Shown: positions 17,364 to 25,090 of the stretch, in pieces | Layout: every line of letters begins with the position of its first letter | How positions within the stretch are numbered: the first letter of the stretch is position 1 | From: Rugamonas rubra | GTDB lineage: Bacteria > Pseudomonadota > Gammaproteobacteria > Burkholderiales > Burkholderiaceae_D | NCBI RefSeq assembly: GCF_900114705.1 | Contig: NZ_FOTW01000028.1 | Location: forward strand, 1-64,000 | Length of the DNA stretch: 64,000 nt | Direction: 5' to 3' | Program-made: the position numbers and the translations under genes | Notes under the pieces: generated by a model | Databases searched by the model: none | The model's input: the letters and a program-made list of their open reading frames with translations, nothing else | What the model was told of the DNA's origin: nothing

Positions 17364-18167
17364 ATGCAGTCGATGCGCCTGTCCCACCTCCTTTCGCTGC
17401 CCTTGCTGGCCCTGCTGGCCGGGCAGGCCATCGGCGCCTGTGCGCCGCTGCGCTACGGTTACACTGACAAGGCCGTCGCGCCCTACTATCTGGGTAGCGG
17501 CAGCGAGGAGGGCAAGCCACCCGGCGCGCTGGCCGAGCTGACGCGCGAGTCGGTCAACGGTGGCGGTTGCCCCATCGTCATGGTGCGGATGCCGCCGGCG
17601 CGGCTGCGCGCCAGCCTGGAGGAGGGCAGGATAGACGCCACCTCGCTGTTCGCGCCGGACATCATCGGCACGGTGCCGAACACGGTGTATCCACGCGACA
17701 AGTCCGGCAAGATCGACCCCAGCCGTGGCATCCCCCTCTACACCGTGGTGTTCGTGCGCGCCGGCGACCACTACCCGCGCCACGGCGAGCCGGCCGCCTT
17801 GCTGCGCGGCCGCACGGTCGGCCTGTCGCAGGGGGCGCCGCACATCGCGGCGGTGCGCGGCCTCGGTGTCGAGGTCGACGACGGCGCCGCCAATCCCGAA
17901 CTGAATTTCGAAAAGCTCAAGCTGGGCCGCATCGACGCCTTCGCCATCTCGATCTCGTCGATGGACGACATGGACCCGATGATGGCGGCCCGCTACGGCC
18001 GGCTGTTCGTCCGCCTGGACAAACCTTTGCTCACCAGCAGCTCCTACCTGGCCTTGAACCAGGCCTACTACGCGGCCAACCGCAGCCAGGCCGAGGCGAT
18101 TTGGCGCTGGTACGGCAAGCACGGCCAGGCGCGCATGACGGCCCTGCTGAAGAAGTATCGCGACTGA
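17364..18167 (+). CDS. Periplasmic solute-binding protein, family 3 type (paralogue 1)
   Basis: The 267-residue protein has a signal peptide (LSLPLLALLAGQAIGA, cleavage near residue 25) and the two-lobed layout of extracellular solute-binding family 3. Marks are CAPLRYGYTDKAVAPYYLG at the start of the mature part, LEEGRIDAT, RGRTVGLSQGAPH and FEKLKLGRIDAFAI. An ATG three codons in is an alternative start. No permease or ATPase gene is adjacent, so the ligand and the partner are unknown. The neighbour at 18263 is clearly a duplicate. Confidence 0.75.
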   Translation: MQSMRLSHLLSLPLLALLAGQAIGACAPLRYGYTDKAVAPYYLGSGSEEGKPPGALAELTRESVNGGGCPIVMVRMPPARLRASLEEGRIDATSLFAPDIIGTVPNTVYPRDKSGKIDPSRGIPLYTVVFVRAGDHYPRHGEPAALLRGRTVGLSQGAPHIAAVRGLGVEVDDGAANPELNFEKLKLGRIDAFAISISSMDDMDPMMAARYGRLFVRLDKPLLTSSSYLALNQAYYAANRSQAEAIWRWYGKHGQARMTALLKKYRD

Positions 18168-18262
18168 TCATTGTGCTTTCTGCACGGCAATCAATTGCGC
18201 GCTATACTTTGTCCACTGCGGTGGCTAGCCGGTTCGCCGCATTTTTGGATGACGCGCCGCCC

Positions 18263-19093
18263 ATGTACCAATTTTTCTTCGCCCTGATGCTCGCTTTGCT
18301 GGCCGGCCGAGCCGTCGCCGACTGCGCGCCGCTGCGTTTCGCCTACACCGACAAGGAGGTGCTGCCGTATTACGTGGGGGCGGGCGCCGAGGTGGCCGAG
18401 CCGCCCGGCGCCGCCGTCGAGCTGATGCGCGAGGCGGCCGCCAAGGCGGGCTGCCCGCTCAGCCTGCAACGCCTGCCCACCGGCCGCCTGCTGGCCAGCC
18501 TGGACGCCGGCACGATCGACGCCATGCTGACCTATGCGCCGGAGGTGGTCGGCGCCCGCCCGAACGTGGTGTATCCGCTCGACCGGGCGGGGCGGCCCGA
18601 CCCGGCGCGCGGCATGCGCCTGTACACGATGGTGTTCGTGCGCGCCGCCGACGGCCTGCCGCGCGGCGGCGCGCCGGCCGAGCTGTTGCGCGGCCGCGTG
18701 GTCGGCCTGTCGCAGGGCGCGCAACACATCAAGCTGCTGCGCGGCCTCGGCCTGACGGTCGACGACGGCGCCGCCAACCCGGCGCTGAACTTCGAGAAGC
18801 TCAAGCTGGGCCGGATCGACGCCTTCGCCATCGCGCTGGGCGCGCCCGACGAGATGGACGCCCTGCTGGCGGTGCGCTACGGCGGCCGCTTCGTGCGCCT
18901 GGACAAGCCGCTGCTGAGGCCGGGTTCCTGGCTGGTGTTCAGCAAGGATTACTACGAAGGCAACCGGCGCCAGGTCGAGGCGCTGTGGCAATGGATAGGC
19001 GCCAACAGCAGCCTGCGCATCGGCGCGCTGTCGAGGAAATACACCGGCCGGCTGTCAAGGATGCCCGACCGCTCCCTAGTTACTACGGACTAG
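18263..19093 (+). CDS. Periplasmic solute-binding protein, family 3 type (paralogue 2)
   Basis: The 276-residue protein starts MYQFFFALMLALLAGRAVA with a signal peptide. It matches its upstream neighbour through most of its length: DCAPLRFAYTDKEVLPYYVG, LDAGTIDAMLTYAPE, LRGRVVGLSQGAQH, VDDGAANPALNFEKLKLGR. The pair therefore arose by tandem duplication. The open frame extends upstream, but the signal peptide fixes the start. The C-terminal KYTGRLSRMPDRSLVTTD is unique to this copy. Like its neighbour it lacks transporter genes nearby and sits between the nar operon and moaA; it might be a sensor or scavenging protein rather than a transport component. Confidence 0.75.
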   Translation: MYQFFFALMLALLAGRAVADCAPLRFAYTDKEVLPYYVGAGAEVAEPPGAAVELMREAAAKAGCPLSLQRLPTGRLLASLDAGTIDAMLTYAPEVVGARPNVVYPLDRAGRPDPARGMRLYTMVFVRAADGLPRGGAPAELLRGRVVGLSQGAQHIKLLRGLGLTVDDGAANPALNFEKLKLGRIDAFAIALGAPDEMDALLAVRYGGRFVRLDKPLLRPGSWLVFSKDYYEGNRRQVEALWQWIGANSSLRIGALSRKYTGRLSRMPDRSLVTTD

Positions 19094-19174
19094 GCGGGCT
19101 AGCTCGTCATGGGCATCGGCAAAAGCGGCCCGGGCCGCTACAATTTGCCCACTATGACGAACAGGAGCAACCCG

Positions 19175-20149
19175 ATGTTAAGCGACCGGTTTGGTCGATC
19201 CATCGACTACCTGCGCGTGTCCGTGACGGACCGCTGCGATTTGCGCTGCACCTACTGCATGCCCAAACATTTCAAGGATTTCGAGGACCCGCCGGACTGG
19301 CTGAGCTTCGACGAGATCGAACGGGTGGTCGGCGCCTTCGTGCGGCTGGGCACCTCGCGGGTGCGCCTGACCGGCGGCGAGCCGCTGATGCGGCGCCATC
19401 TGCCGCAACTGGCCGGCCGCCTGAAGGCGCTGCCGGGGCTGGCCGACCTGTCGCTGTCGACCAACGCCACCCAGCTGACCCGCCATGCCGAGGACTTGAA
19501 GGCGGCCGGCATCAGCCGCATCAACGTCAGCCTGGACTCGCTGGACCGCGACTGCATGTCGCGCATCACCGGGCGCGACAGCCTGCCGCTGATCCTCGAC
19601 GGCCTGAAGGCGGCCAAGGAGGCCGGCTTCGCGCCGATCAAGATCAACATGGTGGCGATGCGCGGCGTCAACGACGACGAGATCGACGACATGGTCGAGT
19701 TCTGCATCCGCCACCAGTTCGTGCTGCGCCTGATCGAGGTGATGCCGGTCGGCGCCACCGGGCAGGACAGCTCCTACCTGGGCCTGGCCGAGGTGCAGGC
19801 GCGCTTGAAGGAGAAGTTCCAGCTGCGCCCGCAGGCGCTCGAGCTGGGCGGCGGGCCGGCGCGCTACCTGGCCACCGCCGACGGCCTGACCAGCATCGGC
19901 TTCATCACGCCGCTGTCGCAGCACTTCTGCGCCAGCTGCAACCGGGTGCGGCTGGCGGTCGACGGCACGCTTTACCTGTGCCTCGGCCAGGAAGAAAAAT
20001 TCGAGCTGCGCCCGCTGCTGCGCGGCGGCTGCAGCGACGCCGAGCTGGAACAGGCGATCCGCCAGGCCATCGAGCTCAAGCCGCAGCAGCACGACTTCAA
20101 CCAGCGGCCCGACAAGATCATCCGCTTCATGTCGCAGACCGGCGGCTAG
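19175..20149 (+). CDS. moaA: GTP 3',8-cyclase MoaA (molybdenum cofactor biosynthesis)
   Basis: The 324-residue radical-SAM enzyme makes the first step from GTP to cyclic pyranopterin monophosphate. The N-terminal cluster motif is CDLRCTYCM, the GGEPL motif is in TGGEPLMRRHL, and the C-terminal second cluster is CASCNRVRL with a third cysteine in LYLCLGQ; the protein ends in the essential GG. I use the ATG at 19175 because AGGAG is seven bases upstream; an ATG at 19154 is possible. Supplying cofactor fits its place beside the molybdenum-dependent nitrate reductase. A TACAAT sequence at about 19139 could be its -10 box. Confidence 0.95.
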   Translation: MLSDRFGRSIDYLRVSVTDRCDLRCTYCMPKHFKDFEDPPDWLSFDEIERVVGAFVRLGTSRVRLTGGEPLMRRHLPQLAGRLKALPGLADLSLSTNATQLTRHAEDLKAAGISRINVSLDSLDRDCMSRITGRDSLPLILDGLKAAKEAGFAPIKINMVAMRGVNDDEIDDMVEFCIRHQFVLRLIEVMPVGATGQDSSYLGLAEVQARLKEKFQLRPQALELGGGPARYLATADGLTSIGFITPLSQHFCASCNRVRLAVDGTLYLCLGQEEKFELRPLLRGGCSDAELEQAIRQAIELKPQQHDFNQRPDKIIRFMSQTGG

Positions 20150-20198
20150 GTCGGCGCGGCGCGGCGCAACGCGCCGTCGCCGGCGGGCGCGGCGGGTA

Positions 20199-20204
20199 TA
20201 TACT
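20199..20204 (+). promoter_or_regulatory. Candidate -10 box for the leader peptide and narXL
   Basis: TATACT lies 55-60 bases upstream of the leader-peptide start in the moaA-narX gap. No good -35 match is seen, so it may need an activator. Confidence 0.35.
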
Positions 20205-20259
20205 AGAGCGCGCAATCAGCAGTCAGTTGCAGCGCCAACGCAGTAGAGGAGAACAGCAG

Positions 20260-20319
20260 ATGCAAGCCCAACAATTCCACCCGCCGTCGCGCGCGCCGCG
20301 CGGCGGCCGCACCGCGTGA
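20260..20319 (+). CDS. Putative 19-residue leader peptide upstream of narX
   Basis: An ATG with a strong ribosome-binding site (GAGGAG, about 8 bases upstream) opens a 19-codon frame, MQAQQFHPPSRAPRGGRTA, whose TGA lies two bases before the narX ATG. narX itself has no ribosome-binding site, and the last 30 bases of this frame are very GC-rich and self-complementary. Translation through the small frame could therefore deliver ribosomes to narX. It may be a real leader or just the remnant of an upstream start. Confidence 0.4.
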   Translation: MQAQQFHPPSRAPRGGRTA

Positions 20320-20321
20320 CG

Positions 20322-22268
20322 ATGATCATGCCCACCCCCGCACCGTTCGCCACCTGGCAGAAATTGTCGACCAAGATAGTCGGCATGCTGCTGGGCTTTT
20401 TGACCATCGCGCTGATGGTGATCGGCTCGACCCTCTACCTGTCCTGGCAGCTCGAGGGCAGCGCCGCCGCCATCAACGTGACCGGCAGCCTGCGCATGAA
20501 CAGCTACCGCCTGAGCATCGCGCTCGACGCGCTGGCCGACGGCGCCGAGCGCGGCACGCCGCACGCCACGGCGCGGCGCCAGGTGTTGGCGGTCGACTCG
20601 ACCTTGTCGCAGCTGCGCCAGGGCGATCCGCAGCGGCCCTTGTTTCTGCCGCCGGCCGCGCCCATCCGCACCGCCTTCAACCAGGTCGCCCGGCAGTGGC
20701 AGAGCGGCCTGCGGCCGCTCGCCGTGGCCATCCTGGAGCAGGACGCGGTCGCGCCGCGAACCACCCAGGCCTTCCAGTATCAGGCTGAGCAGTTCGTCGG
20801 CCAGGTCAACGCGCTGGTCCAGCTGATCGAGCAGGACAGCGAGGCGCGCACCTTCTGGCTGCGCGCCTCGCAGCTGTTGCTGCTGGCCTTGGCGCTGGTC
20901 GGCACGGTGTGCATCATCTATTTGCTGTTCAACCTGATCGTCACTCCCGTCACCAGCCTGCAGGCCGGCATGGAACGCATGCGCGAACAGGACTTCGGCG
21001 TGCGCCTGCCGGTCGAGACGCAGGACGAGTTCGGCCAACTGGCGCGCGGCTTCAACCTGATGGCCGACAAGCTGCAGAGCTTGTACGGCAACCTGGAGCA
21101 GCTGGTCAAGACCAAGACGGCGACGCTGGAGCACCAGAACCGCGAGCTGGCCCTGTTGTACGACAGCGCCGCCTTCCTGCAGCAGCCGCAGGCGGCCAAG
21201 GAGATGTGCGAGGGCTTCATGCAGCGCATCAGCGACTACTTCCACGCCGACGGCGGCTCGGTGCGCGTGCTCGACCCCAACCAGGGCAATGTGCATATGC
21301 TGGTCCACCACGGCATCTCCGACGCCCTGATCGAGGCCGAGCACTGCATGAAGGTGGGCGACTGCCTGTGCGGCGAGGCGGTGGTCAAGCGCGTCGCCGT
21401 GGTGCACGACCTGCGCCGCATCGACGACGGCCACAAGCTGCAATGCCACCGCGAGGGCTTCACCACCGTGTCGGTGTTCCACATCTACGCGCAGCGCCAG
21501 CACCTGGGCTTCTTCAACCTGCACTTCCGCAAGCCGACCACCTTCAACGGGCGCGAGACGGCGCTGTTGGAGACGCTCGGCCAGTTGCTCGGCACCGCCA
21601 TCGAGAACCAGCGCCTGGCCGCGCGCGAGCGCGAGATGGCCATCTCCGAGGAGCGCAACCTGGTCGCCCAGGGCCTGCACGACAGCATCGCCCAGGGCCT
21701 GAACTATCTCAACCTGCAGGTGCAGATGCTGGAGCAGTCGCTCGACAAGCGCCAGCTCGACGAGGTGGCCGACATCGTGCCGGCGCTGCGCGCCGGCGTC
21801 GAGGAGAGCTACCAGGACGTGCGCGAGCTGCTGCACAATTTCCGCACCCGTTTGCAGGAGGGTAACCTGGTCAGCTCGCTCAAGACCACCATCGAGAAGT
21901 TCGAGCGGCAGACCGGCATCGAGGTCGACCTGCAGGCCGACAGCGACGGCGCGCCTTTCCCCCGCGAGCAGCAGTTGCAGTTGCTGTTCATCGTGCAGGA
22001 GGCGCTGTCGAACGTGCGCAAGCACGCCAGCGCGACGCGGGTCGAGGTGCGCCTGCGCGACCGCCACGACTTCCAGCTGACCATCCGCGACAACGGCCAG
22101 GGCTTCGACACGGCGGCGCTGGCCAGCGTGGGCGAGAGCCATGTCGGCATCCACATCATGCGCGAGCGGGCGCAAAGAATCGAGGCGCAGCTCAATGTGA
22201 CCTCGGTGCCGGGCGCCGGCACCACCGTCAGTTTGCACTTGTCGCGCGCGCAGCGCCGCGCGGCGTAA
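20322..22268 (+). CDS. narX: Nitrate/nitrite sensor histidine kinase NarX
   Basis: The ~648-residue inner-membrane sensor has TM1 at about 20-44, then the nitrate-binding P-box GSLRMNSYRLS, a periplasmic helical bundle and TM2 near 185-210. A HAMP linker (ERMREQDFGVRLPVET) and a GAF-like domain with the cysteine segment VGDCLCGEAVV follow. The HisKA_3 phospho-acceptor region is LVAQGLHDSIAQGLNYL (His near 455), and the HATPase ends RDNGQGFD and HIMRERAQRI. It phosphorylates NarL in response to nitrate. Starts at GTG 20316, ATG 20322 or ATG 20328 are all possible; none has its own ribosome-binding site. narL follows 22 bases later. Confidence 0.92.
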   Translation: MIMPTPAPFATWQKLSTKIVGMLLGFLTIALMVIGSTLYLSWQLEGSAAAINVTGSLRMNSYRLSIALDALADGAERGTPHATARRQVLAVDSTLSQLRQGDPQRPLFLPPAAPIRTAFNQVARQWQSGLRPLAVAILEQDAVAPRTTQAFQYQAEQFVGQVNALVQLIEQDSEARTFWLRASQLLLLALALVGTVCIIYLLFNLIVTPVTSLQAGMERMREQDFGVRLPVETQDEFGQLARGFNLMADKLQSLYGNLEQLVKTKTATLEHQNRELALLYDSAAFLQQPQAAKEMCEGFMQRISDYFHADGGSVRVLDPNQGNVHMLVHHGISDALIEAEHCMKVGDCLCGEAVVKRVAVVHDLRRIDDGHKLQCHREGFTTVSVFHIYAQRQHLGFFNLHFRKPTTFNGRETALLETLGQLLGTAIENQRLAAREREMAISEERNLVAQGLHDSIAQGLNYLNLQVQMLEQSLDKRQLDEVADIVPALRAGVEESYQDVRELLHNFRTRLQEGNLVSSLKTTIEKFERQTGIEVDLQADSDGAPFPREQQLQLLFIVQEALSNVRKHASATRVEVRLRDRHDFQLTIRDNGQGFDTAALASVGESHVGIHIMRERAQRIEAQLNVTSVPGAGTTVSLHLSRAQRRAA

Positions 22269-22290
22269 CCGTTTTTCAGTTAGGGTATCC

Positions 22291-22971
22291 ATGGAAGTAG
22301 AAGACAACAAGCCGATCACCGTGCTGCTGGTGGACGACCACACGCTGTTCCGCAGCGGCATACGCTCGCTGTTGCAGCGCAATCCGGAGTTCGCCGTGGT
22401 CGGCGAGGCATCGGACGGCGTCGAGGGCATCAAACGCGCCCAGCAGCTGCAACCGCAGGTGATTCTGCTCGACCTGAACATGCCCGGCATGTCCGGCGTG
22501 GAGACGCTGCAGCTGATGCTGCAGGACTGCCCGGACAGCTCGATCGTCATGCTGACCGTGTCGGAGGACGCGCAGGACTTGTCGGTGGCGCTGAAGGCGG
22601 GCGCCTCGGGCTACCTGTTGAAGAACATCGACACCGAGTATTTGATCCGCGCGATCCGCCGCGCCGCCGCCGGCGAGACCGTGGTGGCCGAGGCGATGAC
22701 GGCCAAGCTGGTGGCCCAGTTGCACGGCGGCGGACAGTCGCAGCCGGCCGCGTCCGACTTGGACAAGCTGACGCCGCGCGAGAAGGAGATCATCGCCTGT
22801 CTGGCGCGTGGCGAGAGCAACAAGGTGATCGCCCGCACGCTCGACCTGGCCGAGAGCACGGTGAAAATCCATGTGCAGAACGTGTTGAAGAAGCTGGGCT
22901 TGAGCAGCCGGGTGCAGGCGGCGGTGTATGCCGTCGAGCACCGACTGCTGGGCAGCGGCGGCGACCGCTGA
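22291..22971 (+). CDS. narL: Nitrate response regulator NarL
   Basis: The 226-residue regulator has a REC domain (VLLVDDHTLFRSG, phospho-acceptor Asp in LLDLNMPGMSG near residue 61, LKAGASGYLLKN) and a LuxR-type helix-turn-helix (LTPREKEIIACLARGESNKVIARTLDLAESTVKIHVQNVLKKL). It pairs with NarX and should activate narGHJI in nitrate; targets cannot be confirmed from here because I saw no clear TACYNMT pair upstream of narG. It is followed by a 26-bp palindrome, convergent with the CopZ-like gene. Confidence 0.94.
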   Translation: MEVEDNKPITVLLVDDHTLFRSGIRSLLQRNPEFAVVGEASDGVEGIKRAQQLQPQVILLDLNMPGMSGVETLQLMLQDCPDSSIVMLTVSEDAQDLSVALKAGASGYLLKNIDTEYLIRAIRRAAAGETVVAEAMTAKLVAQLHGGGQSQPAASDLDKLTPREKEIIACLARGESNKVIARTLDLAESTVKIHVQNVLKKLGLSSRVQAAVYAVEHRLLGSGGDR

Positions 22972-23010
22972 GCGTTAGACCAAGTCGAGAAAACCCTGCG
23001 GCAAAAATCT

Positions 23011-23036
23011 AGGGTCAGACCCTAGGGTCTGACCCT
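23011..23036. repeat. 26-bp perfect palindrome, GGGTCAG-core repeat, copy A
   Basis: AGGGTCAGACCCT is followed directly by AGGGTCTGACCCT, a perfect inverted repeat. It lies between the convergent narL and CopZ-like genes. Related copies are at 29964, 39761 and 62209. Confidence 0.85.
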
Positions 23037-23098
23037 GGATGTTTGCCGTAGGGTGGTTTGTAGCCGCTGGCGCCTTGGCGCAGCGGCAGGCAGCCCGC

Positions 23099-23356
23099 TT
23101 AACCGCAGCAACCGCCGCAGCAACCGCCATTTTTTTCGGCCGCTTTGCCGCTCTGCGCCTGGTAGCCGGCGCTGGCCAGATTACCGGCCAGTTGTTCGGT
23201 GCTGGTGTGGCGTTCGTCGAATTGCACGTCGGCCTGGCTGTTGAGCAGGGAGACGCGGACGTCGCTGACGCCGTTGCTGCTGTTGAGGATCTGGGCGACC
23301 TTGTCGGCGCAGGCTTCGCTGTTCATGCCATCGATTTTGAGTACGGCGGTTTGCAT
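23099..23356 (-). CDS. CopZ-like HMA-domain protein with a degenerate metal site and Cys-rich tail
   Basis: The 85-residue protein starts MQTAVLKIDGMNSEACADKV. The fold is that of a heavy-metal-associated (HMA) domain, but the usual GMxCxxC site reads GMNSEAC: the first cysteine is replaced by Ser13, leaving Cys16 only. The C-terminus is GGCCGGCCG, a four-cysteine tail that could bind metal instead. No adjacent copper ATPase is seen. It is convergent with narL, with a 26-bp palindrome between them. Confidence 0.75.
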   Translation of the reverse strand: MQTAVLKIDGMNSEACADKVAQILNSSNGVSDVRVSLLNSQADVQFDERHTSTEQLAGNLASAGYQAQSGKAAEKNGGCCGGCCG

Positions 23357-23506
23357 AAAATACCTTCGAATGTGGATTCATCAATCGGCGCGCGGGGGCG
23401 CGCGGCCGGCGCCGCGAGACGTGGCGCCGACAAGGTTCCAGCGTAATGGATGGGACCGCCGGCGTCGATGGAAAAACACGGCGCGCGCCGGCTAAGTTGG
23501 CAATCC

Positions 23507-23520
23507 TTGATGCACATCAT
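23507..23520 (+). promoter_or_regulatory. FNR/Dnr-type box upstream of nnrS
   Basis: TTGATGCACATCAT matches TTGAT-N4-ATCAA in nine of ten positions. It is 155 bases upstream of the nnrS start. A transcription start 41.5 bases further on (near 23555) would be ordinary for an FNR-activated promoter; a weak AAGTAT sequence lies at the right place for -10. Confidence 0.55.
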
Positions 23521-23675
23521 CCAATTCCGGCGCCTGTCTTCACAAGTATTGCGCTGCGGCAGACAATGGCCCCGTTCGCCGTGTGCCGGCAGCCATCCAA
23601 CGCCGGCCGTGGCGCACCCCAGGCCAGCACCACACACCGTTTGAACGCTGAACCAGCAAGAGAGAGTGCCATATC

Positions 23676-24875
23676 ATGAGCCTGTTAAACATCGAAGAAC
23701 CCGCGCCGGCCCGGCCGGCACCGTGGGGCACCAGCCACCCGATCTGGCGGCTCGGCTTCCGCCCGTTCTACCTGGTCGCCGCCGTGTTCGCCGCGCTCAG
23801 CATTCCGCTGTGGGTGGCGCAGTACTACGGCTGGATCGACGCCGGCGCCCACATCACGCTGGGCTGGCATATGCACGAGATGGTGTTCGGCATGAGCACG
23901 GCGGTGGTGATCGGCTTCCTGTTCACGGCCGGGCGCAACTGGACCAATCTGTGGACCCCGCGCGAGGGCCATCTGGCCGCGCTGGTGGCCTTGTGGCTGG
24001 CCGGGCGCGTCGCCATGGCCTGGGCGCCGCCGCTGGCCGCCGCCGTGGTCGACTGGGCCTTCCTGCCGGCCGCCGCCTGGCCGCTGTTCGTGGTGATGAA
24101 AAAGTCCGCCAACAAGCGCAACTACTTCCTGGTCGGCCTGCTGTCGCTGCTGGCCGTGGCCAACGGCGTCTACCACGCCATCGTGCTCGGCCTGCTGGAG
24201 ATGGCGCCGGCCGTGCCGGCGCAGGCGGCGGTGCTGGTCATCGTGGTGATGGAGTCGGCCATCGGCACCCGCGTCATCCCCATGTTCACCCGCAACGGCG
24301 CGCCGGGCAGCACGCCGGCCGTGCATCCGAAGCGCGACATGGTCTCGATCGCCCTGTTGGTGGCCGCCGGCATCAGCTGGATCGCCGGCCTGCCGGTGTG
24401 GCTGGTGGCGCCGCTCGGCGGCGGCGCCGCGACGATGGTGCTGGTGCGGCTGATCGAATGGCAGCCGCACAAGACCCTGCGCGTGCCGCTGCTGTGGATT
24501 TTGCACCTGTCGTACGGCTGGATCGCGGTCGGCTTCTTCATGCTGTCGCTGGCGGCGATGTCGCTGATTCCGTCGAGCGCCGCCTTCCACGCGCTGACGG
24601 TCGGCTCGATGGCCGGCCTGATCCTCGGCATGATGACGCGCACCACCCTGGGCCACACCGGCCGGCCGCTGAAGAGCGGCAAGGCGGAGTTCGCCATCTA
24701 CGCGCTGATCCAGCTGGGCGCCGTGCTGCGCGTGGCCGCCACGCTGGTGGCGGGCGCCGGCCACGACCATCTGCTGATCTGCAGCGCGCTGTGCTGGACG
24801 CTGGCCTTCGCCGTGTTCGCCGTGGTCTACCTGCCGTACCTGGCCAAGCCGAGGATCGACGGCCGCGAAGGCTGA
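23676..24875 (+). CDS. nnrS: NnrS family membrane protein (nitrosative stress)
   Basis: The 399-residue integral membrane protein has about 12 hydrophobic segments. Typical NnrS marks are HPIWRLGFRPFYLVAAVFA near the N-terminus, HMHEMVFGMSTAVVIGFLFTAGRNWT, MESAIGTRVIPMFTRNG and MTRTTLGHTGRPL. NnrS is a haem- and copper-associated protein that protects against nitric oxide in denitrifiers and others. It lies downstream of the nitrate-sensing genes and has an FNR-like site in front of it. The short gap to the next gene holds a 99-bp inverted repeat element. Confidence 0.92.
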   Translation: MSLLNIEEPAPARPAPWGTSHPIWRLGFRPFYLVAAVFAALSIPLWVAQYYGWIDAGAHITLGWHMHEMVFGMSTAVVIGFLFTAGRNWTNLWTPREGHLAALVALWLAGRVAMAWAPPLAAAVVDWAFLPAAAWPLFVVMKKSANKRNYFLVGLLSLLAVANGVYHAIVLGLLEMAPAVPAQAAVLVIVVMESAIGTRVIPMFTRNGAPGSTPAVHPKRDMVSIALLVAAGISWIAGLPVWLVAPLGGGAATMVLVRLIEWQPHKTLRVPLLWILHLSYGWIAVGFFMLSLAAMSLIPSSAAFHALTVGSMAGLILGMMTRTTLGHTGRPLKSGKAEFAIYALIQLGAVLRVAATLVAGAGHDHLLICSALCWTLAFAVFAVVYLPYLAKPRIDGREG

Positions 24876-24975
24876 CCCGGCGCGCCGGGCGCGCAGCCCG
24901 GCCGAGTAGCGGTGTCATGTGGGAAGGAGGAGGGCGGCGACCAGTCGGGCGCCGCCTTTTGCTGTCTACTTCAGG

Positions 24976-25074
24976 CGGGGTCAGTGCCGACATTCGGACA
25001 CGACCTCAACCATAGCCGGCGCCAGCGAGCCACCGAACTGCTGAGCCTGTGTCCGAATGTCGGCACTGACCCCG
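24976..25074 (+). repeat. 99-bp inverted-repeat element, copy 1
   Basis: Two perfectly complementary 26-base arms (24976-25001 and 25049-25074; inner bases CGACATTCGGACAC) flank a 47-base centre beginning GACCTCAACCAT. The same element lies in the opposite orientation at 41660-41758, with identical arms, the same total length and a centre that matches at 34 of 47 positions. It lies between convergent genes (nnrS and the REC-GGDEF-EAL gene). No coding frame and no clear target duplication. Confidence 0.9.
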
Positions 25075-25090
25075 GTGGTGGGGGGGGGGC

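Noticed and set aside
17567..18262. Upstream extension of the second solute-binding protein
   Set aside because: The frame is open but the signal peptide starts at 18263; the extension is a shadow of the first paralogue.
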